This document shows, one piece after another, positions 27,274 to 36,872 of a stretch of 64,000 bases of DNA (position 1 is the stretch's first letter; every line of letters begins with the position of its first letter). The notes beneath the pieces are model-generated. The model was not told the origin of the DNA, made no database searches, and saw only the letters and a program-made list of their open reading frames with translations. Origin of the DNA: Aureimonas phyllosphaerae (GTDB taxonomy: Bacteria > Pseudomonadota > Alphaproteobacteria > Rhizobiales > Rhizobiaceae); NCBI RefSeq assembly GCF_900113065.1, contig NZ_FOOA01000012.1, positions 1 to 64,000 of the forward strand. Reading direction: 5' to 3'. Position numbers and translations under genes: made by a program.

Positions 27274-28026
27274 TCAGTGAATGAGCATGCCGCCGTTGAC
27301 GTCGATCGTGGCGCCCGTGACGTAGGACGACAGGTCGGAGGCGAGGAACAGGTAGATCTTTGCCACGTCCGCCGCGTCGCCGAGGCGGTTGAGGGGGATG
27401 CCCTTCAGGATGTCGGTGCGCATCTCGTCGGTGAGCTTGCCGCCGGTGATGTCGGTCTGGATGAGGCCGGGCGTCACCGAGTTGATGCGGATGCCGGCCG
27501 GGCCGAACTCGCGCGCCATCGCCTTGGCGAGCCCCAGCACTCCGGCCTTGGCGGCCGAATAGTGCGGGCCGCCGAAGATGCCGCCGCCGCGCTGCGCCGA
27601 GACCGACGACATGCAGGCGATGGAGCCGCCGCCCTTTTCCTTCATGTGCGGCACGAAGGCCTGGCTGAGCAGGAGGACGCCGGTGAGGTTGACGTCGATC
27701 ACGCGGCCCCAGTTCTCGAGCGAGATGTCGAGCGTCTTGAGCGGCTGGGTAATGCCGGCATTGTTGATCAGAATGTCGACGCGCCCGAAGGCCTCGATCG
27801 CCGACGCCGCCGCTGCCTCGCAGGAGGCCTTGTCCGTCACGTCGCAGGCGATGCCGACATGGCCGGAGCCCGGCAGCGACTTGGCGGCATCGGCGCTGGC
27901 GCTCGCATCGAGGTCGAGGATCGCCACGCGCGCCCCGTGCTCGGCGAAAAGTTCGGCGGTTGCCCGACCGATGCCCCGCTGGCTTGCCGCTCCCGAAATG
28001 ACGGCGGTCTTGTCCTTGAGCAACAT
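27274..28026 (-). CDS. SDR-family oxidoreductase (sugar/sugar-acid dehydrogenase type)
   Basis: Classical short-chain dehydrogenase of 250 residues. It has the cofactor motif ISGAASQRGIGRATAELF, an acidic residue after beta-2 (LDLDAS) that favours NAD, the NNAGITQPLK motif, the active-site Ser in CMSSVSAQRGGGIFGG, YSAAKAG (YxxxK), and the C-terminal SYVTGATIDVNGGMLIH. It is the first gene of the SDR-dctP-dctQ-dctM run, so it probably oxidises the imported substrate. It is divergent from the LysR gene at 28195. Confidence 0.92.
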   Translation of the reverse strand: MLLKDKTAVISGAASQRGIGRATAELFAEHGARVAILDLDASASADAAKSLPGSGHVGIACDVTDKASCEAAAASAIEAFGRVDILINNAGITQPLKTLDISLENWGRVIDVNLTGVLLLSQAFVPHMKEKGGGSIACMSSVSAQRGGGIFGGPHYSAAKAGVLGLAKAMAREFGPAGIRINSVTPGLIQTDITGGKLTDEMRTDILKGIPLNRLGDAADVAKIYLFLASDLSSYVTGATIDVNGGMLIH

Positions 28027-28194
28027 GTATTCTGCCTTCTCCCAGGAAGCGGGGTCGGGAGGGCGATGTCGCCGCTCCGATGCCAGACCCCTTGCTTCGT
28101 CTCCCCACCCGACGGTTCGCAGACCGTCATGGCGTCCTTCCCGGAATAGAGGCGCCCACCTCCAAGGTCGCAAACGCGAAGTTTACACGATGGG

Positions 28195-29139
28195 ATGAAT
28201 CTGGTTCAACATGCCATGCTGAACGGCGTTTCCCTCTCGTCCATCCGCACGTTCGAGGCCGCTGCGCGCCACGGTACCTTCCGGGCTGCCGCCAGTGAGC
28301 TGAACCTGTCGCCCAGTGCGGTCAGCCACGCGATCGTGAAACTGGAGCGCGACCTCGGCACGCCGTTGTTCGATCGGTCCGCCCGAACCATACGGCTAAC
28401 GGGCGACGGCGAGATCCTTATGCGGCACGTTTCCGCCGCCTTCGAGGAGTTGCGGCGCGGCGTCGAAAGCGTGTCGGCCCGGCGGTCGCGCCTCCTCAGG
28501 CTGCACAGCGCGCCGAGCTTCGCGGCACAGATCCTGTCGCCGCGCCTGCCGACCTTTCTGGCCGCCCATCCCGGCCTCGAGGTGCGTCTCGCGGCCTCGA
28601 CCGAGTATGCCCGTTTCACCGATGGCGAGTTCGACGCCGACATCGTCTACGGCAAGCCGGTGGGCGAACACCTGACGGTGGAACCGCTGGGTGAGGAACT
28701 GGTCACCCCGCTTTGCTCCCCGGAGGTGGCAGAGGGCATTCGCGTGCCGTCCGACCTCCTTCAGCGCATCCTCATCCGCAGCGACAACAAGCGCCTGCGC
28801 TGGCCGGACTGGTTCGTGGCCAACGGCTTGGCGGCGCCCTCCACCCAGGCGATGAGCTTCGATCGCTCGTTCCTTGCCATCGCCGCGGCCGCCGACGGGC
28901 TCGGCGTTGCCTTGGAATCAACCCGTCTGGCGCAGCGCGAGATCCTGGCCGGCAAGTTGGTCGCGCCTCTTGCCGGACGGACCCGTGACCTTCGCTATGT
29001 CGGTCATTACCTGTGCTACCCGAAATCCGGATCTCAAAGACGGCTTGTCGGCGCCTTCGCGGAATGGCTGCGCGAGGAACTGAATGCGCCTGCCCCGTTC
29101 ATCGACGATACCGATGAATTCGTTTCATCACACGGTTAG
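28195..29139 (+). CDS. LysR-family regulator (GcvA-like)
   Basis: LysR regulator of 314 residues. The wHTH reads LSSIRTFEAAARHGTFRAAAS, ELNLSPSAVSHAIVKLERDLG. The effector domain has LRLHSAPSFAAQILSPRLP, FDADIVYGKPVGEHLTVEPLG and AIAAAADGLGVALESTRLA, the style of GcvA/AmpR-like members. It is divergent from the SDR-TRAP operon across 168 nt and is its likely activator. The start is ATG 28195. Confidence 0.92.
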   Translation: MNLVQHAMLNGVSLSSIRTFEAAARHGTFRAAASELNLSPSAVSHAIVKLERDLGTPLFDRSARTIRLTGDGEILMRHVSAAFEELRRGVESVSARRSRLLRLHSAPSFAAQILSPRLPTFLAAHPGLEVRLAASTEYARFTDGEFDADIVYGKPVGEHLTVEPLGEELVTPLCSPEVAEGIRVPSDLLQRILIRSDNKRLRWPDWFVANGLAAPSTQAMSFDRSFLAIAAAADGLGVALESTRLAQREILAGKLVAPLAGRTRDLRYVGHYLCYPKSGSQRRLVGAFAEWLREELNAPAPFIDDTDEFVSSHG

Positions 29140-29267
29140 ATATTCGCGTTTGCCGCGGTGTCCGTCGCCGCCGCATGGTGCCGCCATTCGAGGGAACGAT
29201 CCGGGGCCGGGAGGGCACCGGCCGCCCTCGTAGCGGCGTCCGTCGCCGCGCCGGAACGGGATTCACC

Positions 29268-30155
29268 ATGGAACGGAGCGACGCAGGGAGGGACACGGCA
29301 GTCAATGCCGGGCGCATCGTGTCGGTCTCGGCAGCTCCTTACGACGGATACGAGCCCGCGGAAGCCTTCGACAGTCTGGCGCGCTTGGGTGCGACGCATG
29401 TCGAACCCGCTTTCATTGTCGGCTACACCGAGCCGTTCGACGAGGCGGTTTTCACCGACGGGAGAGCGGGTGCGTATCGACGGTTGATCGAGGCGAGCGG
29501 CCTCGATTGTTTCGCCATGTCTTCGCATATCGACCTCGGACTGCCGGACGCCGTCGACGTCTTCAGCGGCCGCATGCGCTTCGCCCGGGCGATAGGGGCA
29601 CGGATCGTAGCCACCAACGCGGCAGCACGCGCGCACGAGCTGGCGTTCCTGCGCAACATGGAGAGCCTCCTCCGCCTCGCGGACGAACTCGACGTCGCGA
29701 TCGCGCTGGAGAACCCCGGCGACGGCAGCGACAACCTCCTGAACACGGCGGCCGACGGTCTCGCTCTCGTACGCCGCTTCGGCCGCGAGCGGCTGGGCCT
29801 GAACTACGACGCAGCCAATACCGCATCCCACCGTCCGGCCCTCGAGGACTTCGCCGCGGACGCGATCGAGGCGATGCCGGCCTGCATCCACATCCACGTC
29901 AAGGATCTCGTGCGGGACGACAACGGCTGGCATTTCACTGCCATCGGCGAGGGCACGATCGGCTGCGGACGCATCCTTGACGCTTGCCGCGAGCGGCCCG
30001 CCCTGCCTGTCAGCCTCGAATTGCCTCTGCGCCTCCATCGGCGCCCCGACGCGCAGCCCGTGCGGCGCAGCGAGCCTGTTCCCCTGCCCGAGATCGAGAC
30101 GGCGCTTGCCCGGTCGTTGACCTTCGTACGGGACAAGCTGCATGCCTCGATCTGA
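29268..30155 (+). CDS. Sugar phosphate isomerase/epimerase-like TIM-barrel protein
   Basis: Xylose-isomerase-like TIM barrel (AP endonuclease 2 family), 295 residues. Conserved stretches are VSVSAAPYDGYEPAEAFDSL, LDCFAMSSHIDLGLPD, IALENPGDGSDNLLNTAADG (metal-binding Glu), LGLNYDAANTASHR, PACIHIHVKDLV (HxxD/H metal site) and AIGEGTIGCGRILD. It probably isomerises or epimerises a sugar or keto-acid using a divalent metal. ATG 29268 is preferred over an in-frame ATG at 29175 because homology starts near VSVSAAP. It precedes the split transketolase genes on the same strand by 98 nt. Confidence 0.85.
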   Translation: MERSDAGRDTAVNAGRIVSVSAAPYDGYEPAEAFDSLARLGATHVEPAFIVGYTEPFDEAVFTDGRAGAYRRLIEASGLDCFAMSSHIDLGLPDAVDVFSGRMRFARAIGARIVATNAAARAHELAFLRNMESLLRLADELDVAIALENPGDGSDNLLNTAADGLALVRRFGRERLGLNYDAANTASHRPALEDFAADAIEAMPACIHIHVKDLVRDDNGWHFTAIGEGTIGCGRILDACRERPALPVSLELPLRLHRRPDAQPVRRSEPVPLPEIETALARSLTFVRDKLHASI

Positions 30156-30253
30156 AGCTCAGCTAAACTGACGGACGCTCGCTAACGGACGACGTCCCTC
30201 GTCGAAGCGCCGGCCGGCCGCGCCCATCTACCATCCGCCGAACTGGAGGATCC

Positions 30254-31111
30254 ATGCCCGAAGACCAACGCCCCCCATCCGCCCTGTCCAACGTTTCCCT
30301 CGCCCGCCGCGCCTGGAACATCCGGCGCAAGGCGCTCCTGATGGGCGAGGTTCAAGGCCAAGGCTATATCGGGCAGGCGCTCGGCATCGCCGACGTTCTC
30401 GCCGCCTCCTACTTCCACGCGCTGCGCTATGACCCGGCCGACCCGGAATGGGAAGGGCGCGACCGTTTCCTCCTGTCGATCGGCCACTATGCCATCGCGC
30501 TCTATGCAGTCCTGATGGAAGCCGGCATCCTGCCCGAGGAGGAGCTCGAGACCTACGGCATGGACGACAGCCGCATGCCGATGTCGGGCATGGCCTCCTA
30601 CACGCCGGGCATGGAGATCACCGGCGGTTCGCTCGGCCACGGGCTCGGCATCGCCGTCGGCGTGGCGATGGGCCTGAAGCGTAAGGGCAGCGACCGCTTC
30701 GTCTACAACCTCATGTCGGACGGCGAACTCGGCGAGGGCTCGACCTGGGAAGCAGCCATGGCGGGCGCTCACCACAAGCTCGACAACCTCATCTGCCTCA
30801 TCGACTTCAACGACCAGCAGGCGGACGGCAAGTCGACGCAGATGCTTTCGGCCGAGCCTCTCCTCGACAAGTGGACGGCCTTCGGCTGGCATGCCCAACG
30901 CGTCGACGGCAATGACCTCGATGCCGTGGTGGCGGCTTTCGACGCCGCACGCAATCACCCGGGCGACCAGCCCCGTGCGATCGTCTTCGACACGTTGATG
31001 TGCAAGGGCGTGCCGTTCCTGGAGACCCGCGAGATCACCCATTTCGTCCGCGTCGAGAAGGACGAGTGGGCGAAGGCCCTGGCCGTTCTGGAGGAAGGCA
31101 AGCCCGCATGA
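30254..31111 (+). CDS. Transketolase, N-terminal (TPP-binding) subunit
   Basis: N-terminal half-transketolase, 285 residues. The TPP/Mg site reads MSDGELGEGSTWEAAMAG then NLICLIDFNDQQADG. Other family blocks are YIGQALGIADVLAASYFH, LLSIGHYAIALYAVLMEAG, PGMEITGGSLGHGLGIAVG and LDKWTAFGWHAQRVDGNDLD. It needs the C-terminal partner encoded next. Split transketolases serve central sugars or specialised pathways such as apulose-4-phosphate cleavage; which applies here is not shown by the sequence. GGAGGA precedes the ATG. Confidence 0.93.
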   Translation: MPEDQRPPSALSNVSLARRAWNIRRKALLMGEVQGQGYIGQALGIADVLAASYFHALRYDPADPEWEGRDRFLLSIGHYAIALYAVLMEAGILPEEELETYGMDDSRMPMSGMASYTPGMEITGGSLGHGLGIAVGVAMGLKRKGSDRFVYNLMSDGELGEGSTWEAAMAGAHHKLDNLICLIDFNDQQADGKSTQMLSAEPLLDKWTAFGWHAQRVDGNDLDAVVAAFDAARNHPGDQPRAIVFDTLMCKGVPFLETREITHFVRVEKDEWAKALAVLEEGKPA

Positions 31112-32145
31112 CCCACGCATCCCTCGCCCGCAAGTACCAGCCCCGCCGCGTGATCCCCGAGGGCGAGCGCGTCGCCACCTCCGCGATGATCGCCTCGCTG
31201 GCCGCGGAGGGCTATGAGACGGAGAACGCCCCCTTCGGCCACGCGCTGGTGGAGCTCGCCAAGGCCGACGAGCGCGTCGTAGGCCTGTCGGCGGATCTGG
31301 CGAAGTACACCGACCTCCACATCCTCGCGCAGGCGATGCCTGAGCGCTTCTACCAGATGGGCATGGCCGAGCAGGTCATGGTCTCGGCGGCTGCCGGGCT
31401 GGCGCGCGAGGGCTTCCTGCCGTTCGCCACGACCTACGCCGTCTTCGCCTCGCGCCGCGCCTACGACTTCATCGCCATGGCGATCGCGGAGGAGAACCTC
31501 CCCGTCAAGATCGTCTGCGCCCTGCCGGGCCTGACCACCGGCTACGGCCCGAGCCACCAGGCGACGGAGGATCTGGCGATATTCCGGGGCTTGCCGAACA
31601 TGACGATCATCGACCCGTGCGACGCGGTCGACATCCGCCAGTCCGTAGCCGCGATGGCTGCCCATCCCGGCCCGATCTACTCCCGCCTCCTGCGCGGCAA
31701 GGTGCCGGCAGTGCTGAGCCGATGGAAGCCGGACTACCAGTTCGAGATCGGCAAGGCCCAGGTGATCCGCGAGGGCAAGGACGTCCTTGTCATCTCGTCG
31801 GGCTTCATGACCATGCGCGCGCTCGATGCCGCCGAGCAGCTTTCGAAGGACGGCGTCGACGTGGCGGTGCTCCACTCGCCGACCATCAAGCCGCTGGACA
31901 CGCAGACGATCCTGCGCGAGGCCGGGCGCGGTGGGCGCCTCGTCGTCACGGCCGAGAACCACACGGTGGTCGGCGGCCTCGGGGAAGCGGTGGCGTCGAC
32001 GCTCCTGCGAGCCGGCGTGACCCCGTCCTTCCGCATGATCGGCCTGCCCGACGAGTTCCTGGAAGCGGGCGCGCTGCCGACGCTACATGACATGTACGGC
32101 ATCTCCGTCGCCAAGATCGCCGAGCAGATCAAGGGCTGGCTCTGA
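31108..32145 (+). CDS. Transketolase, C-terminal (pyrimidine-binding) subunit
   Basis: C-terminal half-transketolase, 345 residues. The catalytic Glu that contacts the TPP pyrimidine is in FYQMGMAEQVMVSAAAGLAR; then come LPFATTYAVFASRRAYDFI, TGYGPSHQATEDLAIFRGLP and the C-terminal VLVISSGFMTMRALDAAEQL with TAENHTVVGGLGEAVAS. The ATG overlaps the preceding stop (ATGA, 31108-31111), ensuring 1:1 synthesis of the subunits. It ends 9 nt before the convergent LysR stop. Confidence 0.94.
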   Translation: MTHASLARKYQPRRVIPEGERVATSAMIASLAAEGYETENAPFGHALVELAKADERVVGLSADLAKYTDLHILAQAMPERFYQMGMAEQVMVSAAAGLAREGFLPFATTYAVFASRRAYDFIAMAIAEENLPVKIVCALPGLTTGYGPSHQATEDLAIFRGLPNMTIIDPCDAVDIRQSVAAMAAHPGPIYSRLLRGKVPAVLSRWKPDYQFEIGKAQVIREGKDVLVISSGFMTMRALDAAEQLSKDGVDVAVLHSPTIKPLDTQTILREAGRGGRLVVTAENHTVVGGLGEAVASTLLRAGVTPSFRMIGLPDEFLEAGALPTLHDMYGISVAKIAEQIKGWL

Positions 32146-32154
32146 CGCCGGACC

Positions 32155-33120
32155 TCAGGCCCCCGGCAAGAGGTGCGGGCGGGGATCGAGGCAGAAGCGG
32201 AAGCCCAGATCGGTCAGGAAGCGCCGCGCGCGCGCCGTGTGTTCCTGGCCGGTCTCTGCGACCCATTCCGTGAACAGGCGCACCGAACGCCGGCTGACGT
32301 GCCTGTGCGGGCACACCATCCAGTAGGCCGGGAACTCGATCGCCTCGAAGCACGGTGACAGGGGCACGAGTTGCCCCGACAGGAGCGCGTCGAGGGCGAT
32401 GGTGGTGCTTTCCAGTGCCACGCCCGCTCCTTCGATCGCCAGTCTCATCGACATGGACGAGCGGTCGAAGCGGTAGGGGAAGCCAGGCTTCGAAGGCGCC
32501 ACACCATGTCGCGGCAACCATGTGTTCCAGCGGAAATACGCCTTTGCGCTGTCGATCAGCCGCGCCTGGTGCAGTTGTTCGCGCGGATCCTGCGAGATCG
32601 CCCGGAGCTCGGCGAGGTAACCCGGGGAGCACATCGGCAGGATCAGGTCGTTGACGACACAGCTCGAATGCAGGCCTGCCCAGCTCCCGTCGCCGTAGCG
32701 CAGATCGAGGTCGACCACCTCGGTCGCGAAGTCTGAGAAGTTGGGCGTCGCGTCCACCCGGATCTCCCAACGGGGATTGTGCCGGATGAAATCGGCCAGA
32801 CGCGGGGCGAGCCAGCAGTCCCCGAAGGAGGGGCTCACGCGCACGCTCAAGTGGAAGCTTTCGCGCTGCCGCATGATGGCGTTGCGCACGTCCCGGATGG
32901 ATTCGAATGCCGTGGTCGTTGTCTGGAACAGGCGCTCGCCGTCGATGGTCAGCGCCAGCCGGCGCTTCTCCCGATGGAACAGGCTGACGCCGAGCTGCTG
33001 CTCCAGCTGGCGGAGCTGCTGGCTGACCGCCGAGACCGACACCTGCATCTCGTCGGCAGCCTTGGCGACGCCGCCCAGCCGAACCACGGCCTCGAAATAC
33101 GACATGGAATTCAGGTTCAC
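32155..33120 (-). CDS. LysR-family regulator
   Basis: LysR regulator of about 321 residues. The start is set at GTG 33120 (NLNSMSYFEAVVRLGGVAK), which matches the usual LysR opening; ATG starts 9-15 nt further in are possible. The wHTH is AADEMQVSVSAVSQQLRQLEQQLGVSLF. The effector domain includes LSVRVSPSFGDCWLAPRLAD and GAGVALESTTIALDALLSGQ. It is divergent from the Rbs-type ABC operon (186-nt gap) and convergent with the transketolase genes, so it probably controls the importer. Its promoter region (33121-33306) was not resolved into boxes. Confidence 0.92.
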   Translation of the reverse strand: MNLNSMSYFEAVVRLGGVAKAADEMQVSVSAVSQQLRQLEQQLGVSLFHREKRRLALTIDGERLFQTTTTAFESIRDVRNAIMRQRESFHLSVRVSPSFGDCWLAPRLADFIRHNPRWEIRVDATPNFSDFATEVVDLDLRYGDGSWAGLHSSCVVNDLILPMCSPGYLAELRAISQDPREQLHQARLIDSAKAYFRWNTWLPRHGVAPSKPGFPYRFDRSSMSMRLAIEGAGVALESTTIALDALLSGQLVPLSPCFEAIEFPAYWMVCPHRHVSRRSVRLFTEWVAETGQEHTARARRFLTDLGFRFCLDPRPHLLPGA

Positions 33121-33306
33121 GGGATTACTTCGCGCAACGTCAGTGAAGTTCACCTTCACTAAAGCAGATGAAAACCAAATTGAAAACAGCACCCCGATCC
33201 CGCCATCATCAGCAGGACACGGGGGGAGGAAACCCGATGACTTGGGAGACGGCCCGCAAGGCGGGCGGACGGCTGCGTGCGGCCTTGATAACCGAACGCG
33301 GGCGCC

Positions 33307-34794
33307 ATGACGGCTGAGCGGTTCGAAGTGTCGCCGCTCTTGGAAGCGACCCACATCGAGAAGAGCTATGGCGCCACGCATGTCCTGAAAGGAACGAACT
33401 TTCGGCTGCGTCGCGGAGAGATCCACGCCCTGCTCGGCGGCAACGGCGCCGGCAAGTCGACATTGATCCGCATCGTCACCGGGCTTGCGGCGGCCGATGC
33501 CGGGAGGATTCAGCTCCGCTCGGTGCGGGAGGACGGAAAGCCACCCGTGATCGCGGTGGTCCACCAGGAGCTCGCGCTGCTGCCCGAACTCACCGTCGCC
33601 GAGAACATCGGGATCGCTCACGCGACGTCCGCCTTCTCGCTTGCGCGCCGTGGGCATACACGGTCGATCGCGGCCGAGGCGCTGCGCCTCATCGATCCGG
33701 CCTTGGCCGAACGGATCCTCGACATTCCCGCCCGCACGCTGTCGCTCCACGAGGGACAGGTCGTCGAGATCGCCCGCGCCCTTTCGATCGGCGCCGAGAT
33801 CCTGCTCCTCGACGAGCCGACGGCCAACCTGACGGCGGGCGAGACGGAGAAACTGTTCTCGCTCCTGAGAAGGCTGGCGCGGGAGAAGGCGATCGGAATC
33901 GTTTTCGTTTCGCACCGGATGAAGGAGATCCGGGCGCTCTGCGACACCTGTTCGATCCTGCGCGACGGGCGGACGGTGGTGGACGCCGCGCCGATGACGG
34001 AACTCGCCGACGCGGACATCGTGGCCCACATGGGGCAGCCCGCCCATCGGGCGGCGGTCAGCCGCAAGCGAGTGACGGGAAGCGGCGATCAGAAGGGGGC
34101 CCTGAGGCTCGATGGGCCGGCGGCCACGCGGCTCGACATACAGCCCGGCACCATTCTCGGTCTCGCAGGTGCGCCTTCGGGTCCCAGCGCACTCATCGCG
34201 ATGCTCGTCGGTGCAAGGACATCGTCGCCGTGGCGTCTCAGCGGCGACGGCATCGCAGCCCCGTTCCGTTCACCCCGCGAGGCGATCCGCGCCGGCGTCG
34301 GCTTCGTGCCGGGAGACCGGGCGGGCAAGGGCGTCCTTTCGAAGCTGCCGATCCTCGACAACGTGGTGGCCGCACGGCGCGTACGGGACGGTCGTGGGTT
34401 CGTCAGGCGGGGCGAACGCGATGAATGCTCATCGCTCGTCGCCGCCCTCCAGCTCAAGGCCGGCTCGATCTGGGACCTGCCGGGCTCGCTGTCCGGCGGC
34501 AACCAGCAGAAGCTCCTGGTTGCCCGCTGGCTCGATTTGCCCCTGCGCATGGTGGTCCTGGAAGAGCCGACGCGCGGCGTGGATATAGGCACCAAACGGG
34601 ACATCTACGCCCTGATCCGCCGGATGGCGGAGGCGGGCGCCATCATCGTCTGGTGGTCGACGGAGAACGTCGAGCTCCTCGAGCTCTGCGACGCGATCTT
34701 CGCGTTCGACACCGACGGGACACCGAAGGGCTTTCTCGCAGGCGAGCGCTTCGACGAGGACGGGCTCGCCGAGCTCACCGGAATGGCCGCATGA
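33307..34794 (+). CDS. Sugar ABC transporter ATP-binding protein (RbsA type)
   Basis: Double-ATPase subunit of a CUT2 importer, 495 residues. The first domain has Walker [19 protein letters not shown]-loop [18 protein letters not shown], signature-like [15 protein letters not shown] and Walker [13 protein letters not shown]. The second domain lacks a normal Walker A ([15 protein letters not shown]), as is usual in this family, but keeps [16 protein letters not shown] and [15 protein letters not shown]. It energises uptake of a monosaccharide or polyol. Its stop overlaps the permease start by 4 nt. Confidence 0.94.
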   Translation: MTAERFEVSPLLEATHIEKSYGATHVLKGTNFRLRRGEIHALLGGNGAGKSTLIRIVTGLAAADAGRIQLRSVREDGKPPVIAVVHQELALLPELTVAENIGIAHATSAFSLARRGHTRSIAAEALRLIDPALAERILDIPARTLSLHEGQVVEIARALSIGAEILLLDEPTANLTAGETEKLFSLLRRLAREKAIGIVFVSHRMKEIRALCDTCSILRDGRTVVDAAPMTELADADIVAHMGQPAHRAAVSRKRVTGSGDQKGALRLDGPAATRLDIQPGTILGLAGAPSGPSALIAMLVGARTSSPWRLSGDGIAAPFRSPREAIRAGVGFVPGDRAGKGVLSKLPILDNVVAARRVRDGRGFVRRGERDECSSLVAALQLKAGSIWDLPGSLSGGNQQKLLVARWLDLPLRMVVLEEPTRGVDIGTKRDIYALIRRMAEAGAIIVWWSTENVELLELCDAIFAFDTDGTPKGFLAGERFDEDGLAELTGMAA

Positions 34795-35795
34795 GCGAGG
34801 CATCCATGACACTACCCCCCTCCCCCGCAAAGCCTGTCGTCCGAAGCCGCGCCCCGGGGCTGCTTCAGTCCTACCGTACCGAGATCGCCATCGCGGTCGC
34901 CATCGTCATGCTGCTGCTGGCCGTCGGCTCGTTCGTGCCCTCCGCCCTCAGCATGGGCAACATGCGCAACATCGCTCAGGCCGCCGCCCCCCTGGTCATC
35001 ATGGCGCTCGGTGTCTTCCTGGTGGTCGTGACGGGCGGCATCGACCTTTCGGTCGGCTCGGTCTTCTCCCTGACCGGCATGGTCACGGCGTTGGCCATGT
35101 CGAACGGATACGGCAACGTCAGCGCGAGCCTTGCGGGCCTTTGCGTTGGCCTCGCCTTCGGGGCGATCAACGGCTTCCTCGTCACCGTCGTGCGCCTCGC
35201 GCCCTTCGTCGTGAGCCTCATCACCTTCGCGGTGGCGGGAAGCCTTGCCTTCATCGTGACCAACGGGCGCTCGATGCCGATCGCCGACCCCGACTTCTGG
35301 CTGCTCAATTCGGGCGAGTTGGTTCCGGGCTTGCCGAACCATCTCTTGTTCTGCCTCGTCTTCATGGTCGCGATCCAGTTCCTGCTGCAGAAAATCGTCG
35401 TAGGGCGCTGGCTGTACGCGGTCGGCACCTCGGCGAACGCGGCTCGGCTCATCGGCATTCCGGTGAAGCGCGTAACCTTCGCGGCCTACGTCGCCTCGGG
35501 TCTCCTTGCGTCCTTCTCCGGCATTATGACCGCCAGCTACATCCTGAACGCGGAGGCGACGGCAGGGTCCAGCCTCATGCTCCAGGCGATCGCCGCCGTG
35601 GTGATCGGCGGGGCGAGCCTCGCGGGCGGCACGGGAAGCGCGGTCGGTGCCGTGCTTGGGGCGCTCATGATCACCTGCATCCAGAACGGCGTGAATCTCA
35701 TCGGCGTGAACAGCTTCTGGCAGGGCTCCGTCACCGGCGTCGCCATCCTGCTCGCCGTGCTTATCGACCGCTTCAGCAACAGCGGCCGCATCTGA
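34791..35795 (+). CDS. Sugar ABC transporter permease (RbsC type)
   Basis: CUT2 permease of 334 residues with about ten spans. Family signatures are [63 protein letters not shown], and the EAA-like region [21 protein letters not shown]. The ATG overlaps the ATPase gene stop (34791-34794). The binding-protein gene follows after 23 nt. Confidence 0.94.
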   Translation: MSEASMTLPPSPAKPVVRSRAPGLLQSYRTEIAIAVAIVMLLLAVGSFVPSALSMGNMRNIAQAAAPLVIMALGVFLVVVTGGIDLSVGSVFSLTGMVTALAMSNGYGNVSASLAGLCVGLAFGAINGFLVTVVRLAPFVVSLITFAVAGSLAFIVTNGRSMPIADPDFWLLNSGELVPGLPNHLLFCLVFMVAIQFLLQKIVVGRWLYAVGTSANAARLIGIPVKRVTFAAYVASGLLASFSGIMTASYILNAEATAGSSLMLQAIAAVVIGGASLAGGTGSAVGAVLGALMITCIQNGVNLIGVNSFWQGSVTGVAILLAVLIDRFSNSGRI

Positions 35796-35818
35796 CGTCA
35801 TCAACGGGAGGAACCAAC

Positions 35819-36784
35819 ATGACGATCCTGAAGACCCTTTGTGCCGCTGCGCTTGCCGCAACGGCCCTGGCCGCGCCCGCGCTTGCGCAGGAGAAGAAGA
35901 CGGTCGCCTACATCGCGCCCTCGCTCGACATCTCCTACTGGCAATGGGTCGGCTATGGCGTGAAGCAGAAGGCGGAGGAACTCGGCATGGACTATGTCGA
36001 GTACACGTCCGAGAACTCGCCCGCCAAGCAGATGGACAACGCCCGCGTCGCCGTCACCAAGGGTGTCGACGCCATCGTGATCGGGCCGGTCAGCTCCACC
36101 TCCACCCCGCCGCTCCTCAACTACCTCGCGAACGAGAAGATCCCCGTCGCCTTCGCAGGCATCGGGCCGCAGCCTGGCCTCACCAACTTCACCTCCGCCG
36201 TCACCGCCAACAACTACGAGACGGGCAAGGCGCAGGGCAAGTTCACCTGCGACCTCGCCAAGGGGCGCGGCGGCAAGGAAGTCGGCGTGCTGTCGCTGCC
36301 GCAGGACCGCGAGAACGCTCAGAAGTATCTGAAGGGCGCCGAGGAAGCCTTCGCGGCCGAGGGATGCACGCTCGCCCAGATGCTGGAAACGCGAGGCCTC
36401 ACCGTCAACGAGGCGGTCACGCAGGCCAACGACATGCTGACCGCCCATCCCGACATCAAGGCGATCTACGGCATGTACGACGAGGCGGGCACGGGTGCCG
36501 CCAAGGTCCTTGCGACGCGTGGATTGACGGGCAAGGTCGGCGTCTCCGTCGCCGACGGCTCCCCGACGACGATCGGGCTCCTGAAGCAGGGCGCGATCCA
36601 GGGCATCTTCTTCCAGGAGGCGGTCGGCCAGGGCATCGACGGCACGCAGCAGGTGTACAATGCCCTGACCGGAGGCGAGGTCACGCAGAACCTCGCGCTC
36701 GTGATGCCGCTCGTGACCGCCGACAAGGTGGAGACGCCGGAAGCCCAGAAGGTGATCGCGCGCGTCTTCCCGCCCAGCAACTGA
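35819..36784 (+). CDS. Sugar ABC transporter substrate-binding protein (RbsB type)
   Basis: Periplasmic binding protein (peripla_BP_4), 321 residues. The signal peptide is [20 protein letters not shown] with cleavage near ALAQ. The mature part begins [20 protein letters not shown] and includes [39 protein letters not shown] and [19 protein letters not shown]. The aromatic/Asp pattern suits a sugar or polyol ligand, but the identity cannot be read. GGGAGG precedes the ATG. A strong hairpin follows its stop (36790-36816). Confidence 0.93.
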   Translation: MTILKTLCAAALAATALAAPALAQEKKTVAYIAPSLDISYWQWVGYGVKQKAEELGMDYVEYTSENSPAKQMDNARVAVTKGVDAIVIGPVSSTSTPPLLNYLANEKIPVAFAGIGPQPGLTNFTSAVTANNYETGKAQGKFTCDLAKGRGGKEVGVLSLPQDRENAQKYLKGAEEAFAAEGCTLAQMLETRGLTVNEAVTQANDMLTAHPDIKAIYGMYDEAGTGAAKVLATRGLTGKVGVSVADGSPTTIGLLKQGAIQGIFFQEAVGQGIDGTQQVYNALTGGEVTQNLALVMPLVTADKVETPEAQKVIARVFPPSN

Positions 36785-36789
36785 CACAA

Positions 36790-36816
36790 GAAGGGAAGCC
36801 AGCATGGCTTCCCTTC
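36790..36816 (+). promoter_or_regulatory. Perfect 12-bp hairpin after the binding-protein gene
   Basis: GAAGGGAAGCCA (36790-36801), loop GCA, TGGCTTCCCTTC (36805-36816), 5 nt after the binding-protein stop. No T-run follows, so it looks like an mRNA-stabilising or attenuating structure that lets the binding protein be made in excess over the downstream gene. It also covers the first ATG (36804) of the SMP-30 frame, which argues that that ATG is not the true start. Confidence 0.7.
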
Positions 36817-36872
36817 CCCTCCTGTGGCTGAAACTGCACGGCCCGATCACGTTTCCAAGGGAGTTCCAGGCG

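Noticed and set aside
36790-36816. Rho-independent terminator after the binding-protein gene
   Set aside because: The stem is perfect but no T-run follows and the next gene is on the same strand 57 nt later, so I call it an intercistronic hairpin instead.
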